From the NCBI GenBank assembly GCA_026225945.1, contig JAMJFZ010001133.1, positions 6,840,501-6,904,500 on the forward strand: a stretch of DNA of 64,000 nt, read 5' to 3'. The position numbers were made by a program, and so were the translations under genes. Below are positions 1-12,660 of the stretch, piece by piece. The notes beneath the pieces are model-generated. The model was given only the letters and a program-made list of their open reading frames with translations. It did not search any database and had not been told where the DNA came from. This stretch comes from Cricetomys ansorgei (lineage: Eukaryota; Chordata; Mammalia; Rodentia; Nesomyidae). The number at the start of each line of letters is the position of its first letter. The stretch's first letter is position 1.

Positions 1-1379
1 CAAACATTTTTAACGTTTAGTGATATAAATGAAATAGTGAATAAGTGAACAAATTTAATAAACACTTTCATACTATCTCTATGTATTTAGTAAACAATTT
101 GCTGAACATGAAATATATGTCCATGTTCCTAAAAATGAAATGAAAAGAATATATTTAAAATTGCAATAAAATAATTTATACCATTTTTTTACTTATCGTT
201 AATGTCATAATTTTCCACTATAACTGAGTATTTCTAAAGAGCTACCAATCTTTTAATCAGTTCTGACCTCTTAAATTTTAGACTTTCTTCCTAGCATTTG
301 ATTAAATTTGGCTATTTCAAAGTTAATAATCACCTTTAATCTCTTCAAAAATCTTTTTATTTCTATTTCTCCATTATAATTCATACACCAGCTAGTTCTT
401 TATATTTCTTGTTTTATGGAATCCTTCCCACTCTCTGTAATCTAAAAATTTAAATTTAATTTTCATGCTGTTGTCTCCTATATCATATTATTTTTGTACA
501 CATAACTTGTTAGTACGGCCACAATAAACTTCTGCTATCAAGTCCTTCACTTCAGTAAGTCATGACCTCAGATTTCTCACAGCACGTATGATAAAACACC
601 AGTTAACACACAGTATCCAGTTCATCAGTAATGTTTTGGTTATATGAACACTCTCCAGCTGCTCTGGGATTACATCTTCAGGTCAACAGTATCATCTTTA
701 CTGATACAGTAAATCCTGAAAAATTGTCTCTTCATCCTTGCTTCAGGGCTGACTTATTTTATGTTTTTTAAGCAATGACCAAGTCTATACTTGATTAAAT
801 AATATCTTCAATAAGATCATCTACTTTAGACTTCATTATTTTTGGAACATTTTTTGAGAATTTCATACATGAGTAGTGTATTTACATCATTTACAACCAT
901 CATTTTCTCCCATTCAGTCCCACCCCTAAATGAAGAGCTTCAGGCAACTAATGGTTGCTAAGAGAGAGAAACTTATCTTTTTTTCCAAAGATGAGAATCT
1001 TAAAACATTATTCGATTTCAAATGGTCAGCCCTAAATACTTATGCATTTGAACAATACCAAATGGACTTCTCTTTCTCTCTCTCTTTCTTTCTCTATATA
1101 TACATATGTGAGTGCATATGTCCAAATTCATATTTTAAAAGATATTCAAAAATTTAAAAACAATGGATTTCATTTATATTAAAAATATCTGGAACCTCTC
1201 TAATGATCGAACCATCATCTTTCCACATTATTGCCTACAATCATCCTATTGCCCTACCTACTATACAAAAGCACATAAGAATATCTGGGATTCTTTGAAA
1301 ATCCCAAACTTGATTTTGACTTAAGAACTCTCTGATAACTTCTCTTCCTTTAGATTATCTTTGAAGTGCTTTATGTCTG
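1..1379. other. AT-rich non-coding stretch, no repeat recognised
   Basis: I see no coding exon, RNA gene or recognisable transposon here. A short CT-rich run near 1069-1094 is simple-sequence DNA followed by a TATATA run. The open frame at 930-1157 runs through this CT/TA stretch and has no recognisable domain. Confidence 0.5.
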
Positions 1380-1560
1380 ACTCCTTCTTGAAGTTCATCT
1401 CTTTCCTTGTGACATTCAGGTGTTGGCTCAAATGTCACATCCTCAAAACATCCCTTTCAATGACTTCTCAAAACACATGCCACACTCTTCTTTCTTTTTT
1501 GTTAAGTAACTGTCTTTGTTTATTTTTGCTCATTTCTTTTCAGTTTTATCCTTTACACTG
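1380..1560 (+). mobile_element. Decayed L2 LINE 3' fragment
   Basis: The phrase around 1425-1465 (GGCTCAAATGTCACATCCTC) matches the well-known L2 3' region, in which a CAAATGTCACCTCCTCA phrase is followed by a CT-rich stretch and a TTATTTTT stretch; both follow here in the same order. The element is highly diverged, as expected of an ancient mammalian LINE. Boundaries are approximate. The open frame at 1361-1615 lies within it and is not a gene. Confidence 0.5.
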
Positions 1561-2586
1561 TTATGAAAAATGTAGAACATGCTGGCATCCCCCAATCTTC
1601 AACATGGAAAGCTGAGTAATTTGTTAAGTTTGATTTCTTACTGGGTAACCCTATCAGCTAGCTACCTTAACATTTCTCCCCATGAAATGTATAACATCAT
1701 TGAGAGAAGACCTATATCTTATTTGTATTTTATTGCTTTCCAGTGTAGCATAGTCCCCTTTAAATTAATTTAAACAGACTTCCGAAAGTTTTCTTGTGAC
1801 TGTTTAAAAAGCCTACCACTGAAGTATTGGCATTTTGAATTGTGTACAGGAACATAATTCCAAAACTGGAAGTACATTCAGAATCATTTGAACAACTCAA
1901 GTCTTATCATATTGCTTTCTCTTTAGAAAACGGAGTGGCCACTTATCACTCGAAGCATAAAACACTAGATTTTAACTGGACCTGCAAGATTCTACTTGCC
2001 TTGTTTTCTTCTACACTTAATGCTTATAGGATAGCGTTCCCTTCACAGTCTGCACAATCCCATTAGTCAAACTTTCTCCATATATCATGTCAGTGAATGG
2101 AATAAAAGCTGTCAAATTTCCCTTTCCTGGCCCTTCTCTAGTCTCTTTTTGTTTGTGATACTCTGTCATGTTTTCAATGAATTCATCTTTTTTATTTTTA
2201 AATTTAATATTAACTATTTTAGTTTCCTAATGTTGTATTTCTTTCCTCAAAGTAACACTGACAATCATTTGAAGTACCAAGTATATAAATACCTATATAA
2301 TGATTTCCCAATGTTAAATTTAAACAACCAGTAAAGAGAAACTGCATCCTAGGTACTGCCATTTCCTTAATTCTTATTGAATACTGACTGAGCAGGTACA
2401 TTGAGCTTACTAGATGCTTAAAAACGGTGTAGTAATCAGTGGAGGATTTCATTCTTCCATACAAAGTCAAGTTGACCTGTCCTTAAATCCCCATAGATGT
2501 TAACTCCTTGGCTATTTTAAAATATTTTATTGGAAAATGCATGTTAATTCCAAAGAGATTTGAAAATTCATAAGTATTATTAATCC
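1561..2586. other. Non-coding stretch, nothing recognised
   Basis: AT-rich unique-looking sequence. Several short open frames occur (1579-1773, 1842-2066, 2149-2334) but none shows a domain, splice context or compositional bias suggesting coding use. Confidence 0.45.
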
Positions 2587-2602
2587 AAGATGTATACCTT
2601 AA

Positions 2603-2651
2603 GGCTGGAGAGATGGCTCAGCCATTAAAGGCAAGGCTCAAACCAAAATAT
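2603..2651 (+). pseudogene. 3'-truncated 4.5SI RNA retrocopy
   Basis: The segment begins GGCTGGAGAGATGGCTCAGC and continues through an AGGCAAGGCTCA stretch to AACCAAAATATAAGA. The first part is shared with B2-type SINEs, but the continuation matches the rodent small nuclear RNA 4.5SI rather than B2. The copy stops after roughly half of the RNA and has no poly(A) tail. It is flanked by perfect 11-bp direct repeats AAGATGTATAC at 2587-2597 and 2652-2662, as expected of LINE-mediated insertion. Without the internal B box and the 3' end it cannot encode the RNA. A truncated B2 head is the alternative. Confidence 0.7.
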
Positions 2652-2662
2652 AAGATGTATAC

Positions 2663-3105
2663 ATTCATTTTTTTTCATGGAATGGGGAATTACATAATTA
2701 AACAATTGAAATTCATTTAGTGGTATGGTATTTGGGCATATATTTGTAGTATACAAACATATCAATTCTGGACATTTAGCACATCACTTAGTGGCTTTTC
2801 CAGTATTACAATACTATTCTACTCTAATCCTTTTTAACTGTTTTTGGCTTCCTCCTAAGATAAAATATGATGACTGGTTTAAAACGACACGGCCTGCTAA
2901 GAAGATAGATGACTCTTTATTAGTATTATTTCTTCTCAGGAATTTAGATTATATTGACTTATATTTCAATTCTTAGAAATTTGTTTAGTTATAGATTCTC
3001 CTAACTTTACTCCTGGATTAATTATCTCCAAATTTCAAGGGAGATATTTACCCCAAATTTTTAAATTTCCTAAACATTTATCATCATCTTCTTCACTGAT
3101 TATTT
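2663..3105. other. Non-coding stretch, nothing recognised
   Basis: AT-rich sequence between the 4.5SI retrocopy and the next SINE. No repeat or coding signal seen. Confidence 0.45.
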
Positions 3106-3283
3106 TTGCTGTTATTAATTTTATGTGCAAAAGTACTTTCACACATACTTGTGATAACCAGAGTATGTACTGGATCCCCTGGACTATAGTTGCAAATAGT
3201 TGTGAGCTATCACCTGGTTCTGGACCCAACCCAGACCCTCTGCAATTGCAACAAGAGTTCATAAGACCCATCCAGTCACACAT
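3106..3283 (-). mobile_element. B3 (B2-superfamily) SINE
   Basis: Read on the minus strand, the order of phrases is that of B3: a tRNA-like head with a diverged start near 3283, the box-B-like stretch around 3240, the GATAGCTCACAACTATTTGC motif near 3215-3196 and the CCAGGGGATCC motif near 3183-3173, then an A-rich tail to about 3106. Diverged and non-functional. The minus-strand open frame at 3035-3283 is a passage through this SINE. Confidence 0.75.
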
Positions 3284-4671
3284 TTTTTTTGTGTGATCCC
3301 GGGACTTTGCAAATCAAATTCTTTAATTTATAAGAACCATTGCCAAAAGTTTTATTATGGCAACAAAAATATAATTAAGACAAGTTATTACAGTTTGCTT
3401 TCATATTTAATCAAAATCAACAAGAATCATTACCAAAATATTAACAGTAGGTATTAGAGAATTGTAAGGCAGTACTAACAAACCTTTATTGTATACACAC
3501 ACACATATATTTAAAATCTAATTAAATTAAATAAGAATATGAATTGGATAAGGTACAGGGAGACATGGAAGTGGTTGGAGAAAAGAAATGAAAATGGAAA
3601 ATGATAAAATTATATTTTAATAAAACTATATAAGTAGGAAAGAATAATTAACTAAGATGAGTGTTGCTACATACAATATAAAAGCCATGAAAGATTACAG
3701 ACATATTATTAGGATGGAAAATCAAAGCAGCTTTCTCAAGGATTAAGAATAATGAAATTTGCAACAAGTGATGTTTTAGAACTCATCAATCTACGAAAAC
3801 TATATTTTCTTATTTCAAGGCTAAGTTAATAATATTAACTATAGCACCCCAACAATGCAATGCTATGAATTTTCCCATCTTAAATTTAGTTTTAAAATAA
3901 ATTTATTGATTGTATGTGAAAAAATTAAAAATATAAAAGAAAAGACTGATGTTATATCTACATTATATTGTCATATTTATAAATAAGTGAAAATGCTAAC
4001 TATTCAGTAAAAGTTCTAAGTGATCCCTAAATTTAGATGGTGAAACAAGTAAGTTCTGGTAACTCTGTTCGCCATGACTAATTTTTCTTCAACCATATCA
4101 CAGTATCTTAAAGCTCAGAGGGCACTATGTATAGTGTAAACTATATATGTGTACTATTATATTATTACATAAGATATATGCATATTATTAGAATAAGTCA
4201 TACTCCTTATTTAAAGGGTACACAGATCTTATTAAAATGCAATAGAATCCACAGCAATTGCTTATAAATTTTATCATAGATAAACATTCCCATGGCATGA
4301 ATTTTGCCATTAAATTAGATCCATATTACTGGAAAGTATGCTAATAAAATGCTGATAAATATTTAATTGGTTTTATTATTGTTTTAAATTTTCTTTAATC
4401 ACCTGATTATTGCCAGCAGCTTGGGAGTGGGTGCATTACCTTGTACTTTATAGCAAATGTTGGATCCTAAATGTCAAGTTTCAAATGTACTTAAAATCTG
4501 TGGTTACTGGCCAAGTCCTGCACAAGATCAAGTCAGCCAACATTCCAGTGTGGGGGTGTTGTTTCACAAGACCCCTAAATGAATATCAATTGGTAAGTTT
4601 CATAAGAACCAGTGGATGATCCTAAACCCTTGCACATATAAACAGCACTGACTGAACTTAGTGGGTTATGA
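3284..4671. other. AT-rich non-coding stretch
   Basis: A short ACACACACAT run at 3495-3506 is the only simple repeat. Nothing else is recognised. The frame at 4410-4619 shows no domain. Confidence 0.45.
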
Positions 4672-4731
4672 AAAGAGGAAGACAAAGGAGGAGGAGGGTC
4701 AGGAGGAGGAGAAGAAAAAAGAATATAATAT
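4672..4731 (+). repeat. Purine-rich GGAGGA/GAA tract
   Basis: Almost uninterrupted purines, mainly GGA and GAA triplets, from about 4672 to 4731. Imperfect simple-sequence DNA. Confidence 0.7.
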
Positions 4732-4845
4732 AATTGCAGAAGATCCAGAAGTTAGAGCCAGAAATTAAGATGGATGTGATATGATCATATTTTATTATTA
4801 TATATTTACAGATATAATGAAATATATATGAAATTGCAGAGAAGT

Positions 4846-5150
4846 TTTAATTTGCATTTTCCTGATGGCTAAGGATGTTAAATATTTCTTTCAGAGTTTC
4901 TCAGCTATCTGAGATTCCTCTATTGAGAATTCTCTGTTTAGATCTGTATAACATTTAATTGGACTGTTTGTTTTTTCCTATCCAGTTTCTTGAGTTCTTT
5001 ATATATTTCTGATTTTAGTCCTTTATTGGACGTAGGTGGTGTTGGTAAAATCTTTGCCAATTCTGTAGGCTACAGTTTTGTCCTGTTGATTGTATCCTTT
5101 GCCTTAGAGAAGGTTTTCAGTTTTATAAGGTTCCATTTATTAATTCTTCA
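4846..5150 (-). mobile_element. L1 ORF2 fragment, antisense
   Basis: Reverse-complemented, this is the part of L1 ORF2 that lies just before the TCCTTAGCCATCAGG region. It carries ACTGAAAACCTTCTCTAAGG, a GTAGCCTACAGAATTGGCAA phrase and GAGAATTCTC in the same order as the plus-strand L1 at about 47440-47715 of this window. It covers only part of the C-terminal domain and lacks the 3' UTR, so it is an internal relic. Confidence 0.85.
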
Positions 5151-6323
5151 TAAATTCCCTCTCTTCTAATATTTAATTTAGATACCTTAAATTGATAGTT
5201 TTATTTGTGCACTAAGTGCTTATGTACTGAGAAGATTATATACAATGAATACATGTATAAAAATTCTGTGCAAATCAGAATATACATTTTAGCCCTTAGT
5301 TTTCCATTATTAAAAACATAAAATGCTATACTGTATGAGTAGACAGGTTGAACAGGAAATCAATATACAAACTTGCAACTGCTGTTTTTCAGAATATGGA
5401 AGAAATCTGATGTTTATCCAGAGATTAGGCTACATTCCTTTCCAGTTAAGGTTAGTATTATTGAACATAAAACAAACACTGTGCTTCCTAGAAGTCAGGT
5501 CTACCAAATTAGTTTGGGGCTTCACGTAAATTTTGGAATTATTGACAGAGAATAAAGAGGCTGTTGCCTAAATCCTGGACTTAGTAATATAAGCTCATTG
5601 AAATCAATGTTTGATTTTTAAAAATAGAAGTAACAACCTCTACCAAATCTCTAGAGAGGCTGTAAGCACATAAAATATTTTTAACACATTTTGTAAGGTT
5701 AAAAGTGCAACAAAACCCTCATTTTAACATTACCAGGTACATAATAATAAGGGCATTCACACATTTGTAAATTTATAGGCTAAGTATTTTTTCTCCAAAA
5801 AAAGTTCTCTCCTGAAAAACCATATAATAGTATAGGACATAATTGCCTGCAGATTTTTTGTAGCTAAGCTAGCCTCACCTGCTATATTTTTCAAAGTTAG
5901 TAGATCTCTTGAATGGATGTTGCTATAACAACGAGATAACTTACAGAGCATTGATGCATTCTTGAATTTGTTGTTATCTTAAAATTTTTCTTATTTGTTT
6001 CTTGATCTAATCTTCCTAATAAAATGAGAAGCAAAGCTTAGTAATGTAGACAGCCATAGAAGATCCGAGAGAATGTCACAGGAGCACCTCTAATCATGAG
6101 TCAGAGTGCGGATAATAAAAGCCATTGATTCTATTTAGAAATGGTAGTCAGGAAAGAAGGAGAAATTGCTCTTTACTTGTTGTTACTCATAGTGCCTGAA
6201 GAGACCAGGAGCAAATAACTATATATAATAACTATTGATATAACATATTCAAATAATAACTATATAAGTAGCATCATATATTTTTGGAGACAAGATGTCA
6301 TTATAAAACTTATTGAAATGATA
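5151..6323. other. Non-coding stretch, nothing recognised
   Basis: Open frames at 5323-5555 overlap one another and have no recognisable domain. No repeat identified. Confidence 0.45.
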
Positions 6324-6545
6324 GGGCTGGACAGATGGCTTAGTACTTTAGACTGTACACACTATTTAGAGGATCCAAATCCAGTTCTTATTACTCACAC
6401 AGGGAAGCTTATAAACACCTGTTACTTTATCTCCAGAGAGATACAATGCTCCTGGTCTCTTTCAGGCACTATGCCAGTATGCATTTAGTCCAGTATGCAT
6501 TCCACACAACCATATTTATACATATAATTAAAAATATAAAAACAA
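6324..6545 (+). mobile_element. B3-type SINE, diverged
   Basis: The head GGGCTGGACAGATGGCTTAG is the B2/B3 tRNA-derived start, followed by the box-B region (GGATCCAAATCCAGTTCTTA), a TTATCTCCAG phrase, and an AT-rich 3' end. Strongly diverged in the middle, so the subfamily is uncertain. Confidence 0.75.
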
Positions 6546-7522
6546 GTTAAAAATTCCTAATTGGATGAATCATTTTACAGTGCAATCTTAGCAGTATTAT
6601 TTAGTGATATCTAACCCAACGCTGATAAAACAAGTCACCACCAGTTATTCCTATTTATGTTGAAAATGATACTTATGAAGTTAAGTATATTCATAAGACC
6701 ATAATACAACCTTAACCAGGAATAGTTACTTCCTTTTCTACATGCATTCAAATCAAGTTTCAACATTTGAGCTTTTCTTAATACACTGACTTACTAGCTA
6801 CTCCATAAGTAGCTCCTGTGTGCATCTTTAATCATGCAGATGTTTGGAATCACTACTTCCAAATCCAATACCCATAATTGTTTATATTATAAATCCTTGA
6901 ATTTGGACATGTTATTATGAGTTTGAAAATATCCATATCTGGTATATCCTGATGGGTCACAAGCAAAAAATGAGGAGACTAAAATGCTATAATAAATTAA
7001 TCTGAATCTATTTTATAAGTTGTTTATGAATCAAATGAACTTCATGAATTTACTTAAGTAAAATCCCCCAAAGATATCTCATTATGCATTTGCATCTATT
7101 TAAAATTTGAAACTTATGAAATTTGAAAAGCAATTTTGGTTCTATGCTTTCAGATAAAGAAGACTTAGTAAGTATAGAAAATACTTTCATTATCTTCTAC
7201 AATGACAATTGATTCATAAATTAGAATGAATCTGAAGGAAATTTCAGTGTTGTACATCAATTATCAAGTTGTGTATAAAAGTATACAAATTAATTATTAT
7301 AAACTTTTTGTATGCTCAAAACACTATGATGTTTCTTGCTTTGAGATCTGTATTTACCATTTAACTCTTTAGATGAGTGTAATGCAGCTCTGAGGGGTAT
7401 TTCTTGAATAAGACACATTGAGTATTTTTTTTCTGAAAATAAGGCATCCAATGTATCTATTTTTTGGCCTCTGCATGAACACCACAGGCTGGCCCATACT
7501 AAAACCCATTTGCTTGTATAGT
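6546..7522. other. Non-coding stretch, nothing recognised
   Basis: AT-rich unique-looking DNA without a recognisable repeat or exon. Confidence 0.45.
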
Positions 7523-7526
7523 AACA

Positions 7527-7568
<42 letters not shown>

Positions 7569-7579
7569 AAACACACACT
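7523..7579 (+). repeat. (CA)n microsatellite
   Basis: Imperfect (AC)n run with single interruptions near 7532 and 7568. Four overlapping open frames on both strands (7290-7842) exist only because they read through this dinucleotide tract as poly His-Thr or Cys-Val. Confidence 0.95.
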
Positions 7580-8199
7580 TTTCCTTTTACTAGCATAGAA
7601 TTTAAAAGTATATTTGCTACACATCTTCTTAGAAACTCCAATGGATATTTCCCCACACACAGAGGAAAGGATAGTGGTGTCTCTTTGGGTACTTTCCTGT
7701 AACAAGAAGGTGTTGATATATATTTAACTCCACAAGCTGTCATACTGTGAGTCAGTAGGGAGGGCATATCTGTAAAAGTCTCATTAGGCGAATTTCCAGC
7801 TGTACCATGGCAGTGGCATGACACTAGAATACCTGGTGTCAAGGACAGGCTTGAAAAACTATTTTGGATTTTGATGCTTAATTTTAAGAGGTAGATCTAC
7901 TTTTCTATTTTTGTTAAGGAAATGTCTGGCTCATTATTTCATGAGTACATGATATATTTTCATTACTGGAAGCTGATATGGCTGGATGACTTGTGTTATC
8001 TCCTGCAGAGACTGAAGTTAGCCAAAGATGAGGCTTGCAAATAATATATATTAAAATAAAAATATTCATACGAAAACATATTAATATTGGAGAATTCTAT
8101 TTTTAGCAAATGTGTTTTGTTTAATTGTTTTTTTTCCTTTGAGTCAGCTTCCCATTCTATAAATTATATATTTACTACTTCTGTAAAATTTTCATACCA
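7580..8199. other. Non-coding stretch
   Basis: No repeat or exon recognised. The 157-residue minus-strand frame (7369-7842) begins here and passes through the microsatellite; it has no domain. Confidence 0.45.
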
Positions 8200-8530
8200 T
8201 GTCTTTTGAATGCATTTGCCTTTCCTCTGTAAGTTCCTCCAAGGTTCAACACCACAATCCTATCCACCTCTCTTCATACCTTTTCCTTTTTCTTTTTAAA
8301 GACAAATTGTGTTCAATATTTTCAGATAATCTGGGTTATGGGGCTATCCCCCCAAACTTTGTAAACTTACCAGGGGTCCCAACCTTAAAGCAACCTGGCT
8401 TTCCATGTTCCAGCAGCTGCTTCCCATAATTCCTAACTGGGGGTAGGACTTCATGCCCACCCTCCTCCTCGTGATTTTTTTTTTTTCTGGCTTGAGGTTG
8501 TGTAAGTATTGTGTGTGCTATTCTCTTATG
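8200..8530 (-). mobile_element. L1 (Lx-like) 3' UTR piece, antisense
   Basis: On the plus strand the order is: GTTCCTCCAAGGTTCAACAC, a GACAAATTGTGTTCAATATT phrase, GGGCTATCC, TACCAGGGGTCCCAACCTTA, a CAGCAGCTGCTTCCCATAAT phrase, GGGGTAGGACTTCATGCCCA and finally CTGGCTTGAGGTTGTG. I recognise this series as the reverse complement of a rodent L1 (Lx-type) 3' UTR. The internal poly(T) at 8468-8481 belongs to the element. Family name from memory. Confidence 0.55.
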
Positions 8531-11519
8531 ATTAATAATGCTGCAAATATAGTCTTCATTTTATTCCAAAATCTAGATAATACTTTAATTTCTGGCAGTT
8601 TAAAATAGTTCATGTGTTGTAATATATGCTACCTGCAAAAGACAGTGCTAAGGCTGAGCTGGAGATTGAAACTTCTGTCCTCCATTGTTGAGTACCATTT
8701 CAATTCCAACTCAATTCAAATTTTATTCCAACTCATTTCAAATTCTTCTTAATCAATTCAATTACAGCTGTAAAAATTACAAGGTTGGGCTTGAGGAGAG
8801 GTGAGGCAATTTCTAAGACTAGTGCCGTCTATAAATTTTCCTAATTCAGTTAAAACTCTGAAAATTAATTTCACTTACAGCGGAAGAAAAGAGCATGATA
8901 GAATTCACAGCAAAGAGGCAACACAGCTTATGCAATATAAAAACAGGTTCTGTCCTACCAAGACACTTCTTAATCAAACTCTCTATAACTGCACTGTTCT
9001 CTGGGCTCCCTGCCGTGAAGGGACAATTCTCTTGTCCTCAAGACAATGTCTTCATATTTCTTTCTCAAACGGCCAATCTGAGAGAAATAATTTTTATTAG
9101 CAAAAAGCAAAGTGAATTTTATTAAATATCATTCAACCTAAATGGCATGCCTGAATATTTTTTTTAATAAGAACCTTATGTAATATATTAAGAATAAGAT
9201 TTTCTATAATTGAATGTGTGTTCCCTGGGAGAATATCAGATAACTTTAATTCTCAAACTACTAAAACTTGGATACATTTTTGTCCCTCCATGAGTGAAAG
9301 GGTGTTGCTGTAAAATGAGATTGAAACTACATGCTTGGAAACTCAGATTTAACAAGGAGTGCTAAAATTCAACCTTGCATTAGTCATTATAATTTTTTGA
9401 CACTGTCTTAATGTGTGAAGGGAGAATTGAACTCTAGAGCTAGAAAGGGCATTGTTAAAAGACAAGATTGCCTTTCTGTATGACAGATATTAATATTAGA
9501 TCATTTGCTTGGCTAGGAGCAGAGCTTATGAGGTGTATGGAGGCCACACAAATTGGGCTGAGATTGAAAACCATTCTTGCTGATTTTTTTTTCTTCCTTC
9601 CTTATACTTTACCACCAAGTTAAGGGAAATACGACTGAGTGTTAATTGGATTTGGTTCTGCATTCCATATTTGTTACAGAGAAGATATTCTACTGAGATG
9701 CTTGAATCAGCTAAGTATGTTATGCCCTATCAATGTTGAAGAGGCTTTAAAGGCAAACTTTTTTTTTTATATATTTAGAAAATCTATTCTAAAATCACAT
9801 AAAGAATACTCTCTGTTGCATCATCTTTGTCCAAGTGAAGAAAAAATAATTTTCTCATTCTGCATATTATTTTCTTCATTATAAGTAAAATTCTTGAACT
9901 TGGAGTTAAAATGAGGCTACATTAGGATATTTACTTAGTTTCTTCTTCAAGTAAACTGCACACTAAAAAATCAAAGGTAAAAGGCGAGGAGAGATTGCAG
10001 GCAGATGATCACAAGATACTCCAGATGTTTCTGTGTAACTATGGGAGGAAGACAACCAAGATGTGGGCTGGGTGCAGCTGCTGCAACTTCATAAGTGACT
10101 CTACTAATTTTAGGCTTACGAACAGGATCCAGGTTCTCTTAATGATAGTTAGGGAGGATACAAACAATATTTTCTTCAACAGTTATTTTAAACAAGTTTA
10201 TATTTTTAAAGCATGCTATACTTCACAATATTTTAAATATAAATAACTATTATATATCCTACTACATAGAGGTTGATGGATGAAATTTGTAACTTCCCTG
10301 GACGTTGGAACATTTTGTGGATATGATTTTCATTTGAAGTGGCTTTGCTTTCCTCAAAACAGAGTGCTAGATATGGAAATGTTCTTGATATTGTGGATGG
10401 TATTAAAAGACACTTTTCTCTGAGTCTCATCATTTTTGTCTATCTTAAGAACAAAAAGCCTGGTTCTCCTGCATTTTTCTGTCCTTACAAGAACATTATG
10501 CAGTTAGAAGTTCCTGAAGATAGAAGAGAAGGCAGGCATAATTACCCTCCATGATAAAAAGTCCTGACTTTGCTGGCTATTCTGCATTTCACTCATTACT
10601 GTTTTTCATGGAAAATTCATGAAATATGTTTTATAAACATCTTCTAGCATGGTAACTTAATATCAAAGTCTCCTATTCTGTGACCAAAATGGCTCACAAA
10701 AGAATTGATTCAATTTCGTGGGTGAAAATGTTTCAGCATAAATTGGAAAAGATGTGTGTGAAACAGGAGACATTTAAAACCATGGATCTTTGAAGTCTAA
10801 TGCAGAAATAACAGCGTATAAATGGCACTGACCCAGTTATCTATCTAAAAGTAATGCATAACAGTAGCAAAGAATGCCCTGATGTTTTATTTTTATCTGT
10901 ATTCACAGTATTAGGGAGGAGAATAGGTGTCACTGATTTCTTTCCAACCATATGCCAGAAATTACTTCTAGCATAGCATAGTAGCTATACTATGGTTCCA
11001 GATTAAGGTGACAATTTAAAGTTTATGTGATTTTAATTCTTAAAAACTAACCATTCAGAGTTTAAGTAATTTTGACATTTTACTATTATATAATGATCTT
11101 AGTAACTATGTCATTCACAGAAGGATGGTCTAAATGTAAGGACTCACAATTTACTCTGCAGAATCTAGTTTTTAAAATCACTACATTTTGCAAAGCAGAA
11201 AAGGTTTTGACTCCTAGTGAAAATGTGAGAAAGTAAACCTGTAAGTATGAAGGTCATGGTGATGTCATGTGCCAATGACTGGATGCAGAAGAAATACAGC
11301 AGGCACTAATAACTCAGAGAGGGTGGGGTACAGTATGCAGCTCCCTCATGCTGCATGCTGTAAGCCCTGATGCTTTCTTCTAGGCTTCACCTTGCAGTCT
11401 TGTAACCGTGGCCATGGTGTGTCACCAATGGAACTGCATGACGGATAATACACAGTTGCAAATTCAAGGCATCTAGTAGAATTTCTCTTTCCAAAGTTCA
11501 CATGTAGTAAAATCAATTT
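8531..11519. other. Long non-coding stretch without recognised repeats
   Basis: About 3 kb in which I recognise no transposon or gene. A 22-base degenerate tandem duplication (TTCCAACTCAATTCAAATTT and a close copy) lies at 8704-8747. Open frames at 8801-9125, 9639-9884, 9995-10246 and 10339-10554 are unrelated to any family I know; the one at 8801 starts with GTG, not ATG. Confidence 0.45.
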
Positions 11520-11708
11520 TTAAAGATATTTTTATATTTATTTTTTTAATATTCTGAAAATTTATATACATTTGTTTGAGGGTGTGAGATATCATAGAAC
11601 TGGAGTTATAGACAGTTGTACGCTTCCATGTCAGTGCTAGGAATTGAACCTGAAGTCTCTGGAAAATCACACAGTGCTCTTAACCACTGAGTCATTCTCT
11701 CCAGCCCC
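11520..11708 (-). mobile_element. B3-type SINE
   Basis: The minus strand begins GGGGCTGGAGAGAATGACTC at 11708 and continues with AGTGGTTAAGAGCACTGTG, CAGGTTCAATTCCTAGCACT (box B), and ATAACTCCAGTTCTATG, ending in an A/T-rich tail near 11520. The AACTCCAGTTC phrase points to B3 rather than B2. Confidence 0.85.
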
Positions 11709-11799
11709 AGTAAATTCAATTTTTAAATTATATTTTAAACAATATAATTAATTGCCCATTACTTAGAAACTAAGTTAATAACTGTTTTGTAGTTTAAAA
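11709..11799. other. Short AT-rich gap
   Basis: Nothing recognised between a B3 SINE and a probable MIR core. Confidence 0.4.
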
Positions 11800-11880
11800 A
11801 GAATGAAATTTAGACTTTGAAAAATTAAGTAATCTGCCCAAAGATTCTCAGCTGGTACAATGGGGGAACTGAGATTAAGA
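11800..11880 (+). mobile_element. MIR core, highly diverged
   Basis: AAATTAAGTAATCTGCCCAA followed by TTCTCAGCTGGTACAATGGG and GAACTGAGATTAAGA matches the MIR core order: TTAAGTAACTTGCCCAAGG, then CACAGCTGGTAAGTGG, then GAGCTGGGATT. Ancient tRNA-derived SINE; short and decayed. Confidence 0.5.
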
Positions 11881-12660
11881 GAGACAGGCTATGGAGATTG
11901 CACAATGTAAGTTTCTAGAAAGATTTTCAGTGCCTTAGTATGGGAGGCATACAGTTTAACAATGTACCATTTTAATTATTCTGGAACTCAGAAGGATATT
12001 CCAGAAACTATTCAGTACAGTGATGTGTGATTCCTTATTAAGAAATGTTACTGGATAAATTATGAATATAATTTCCCTTGGCATTTTTGAATAACTTAGT
12101 AGCAATTTAGACTGTGAAGCAGGTTTTATTCCTTGTTTATTACTGATATAGTGTGATCATTATATCTTGACTTAACAACTTTAAAAAATACATAATTAAA
12201 CATTAACTTGAATTTCCTTGTGAATATAGTTTAACGGGATGACAAACCACAGCTCCCTAGAGTAGATCTGCTCAAATCAAAATTGTACTAATAGAAATTA
12301 AGATCTATCAGTAATAATTTCCTTTAAAATAAATTATAACAGTTATTCTTTAGAGTTCTAGATTTCAAATCTGATTTGTAAAGATGCGTTGCACTTATAT
12401 AAGTAGCATAAGTTAATTATAACATATTCAAGTGCAACTGCTACTGATTTCAGTCTTATTTAGAATCGATGCCTGCCTGATACTGATGTCTGTATCACAT
12501 AAAGAAAAATGCTCTCTTTATTATTCTTGGCACCTCTGATCCATTCTAATCTATGAACTTTCTTCCTCACATTTTATTCCCACATTCAATCTCACTTTGG
12601 GTATAAAGCTAGGTTTTAAGCAGTAAATCAAGAAAAACAAAACAAAACAAAGGTCAATGG
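11881..12660. other. Non-coding stretch, nothing recognised
   Basis: AT-rich unique-looking DNA; an (AAAAC)n-like run occurs near 12633-12650. Confidence 0.45.

Noticed and set aside
7290..7842. Overlapping frames of 68 to 157 residues on both strands
   Set aside because: All pass through the (CA)n tract at 7523-7579 and share no recognisable protein sequence.
8801..9125. Two overlapping frames of 99 and 76 residues
   Set aside because: The longer starts at GTG; no domain, no splice context and no sign of a processed pseudogene (no poly(A), no target duplication).
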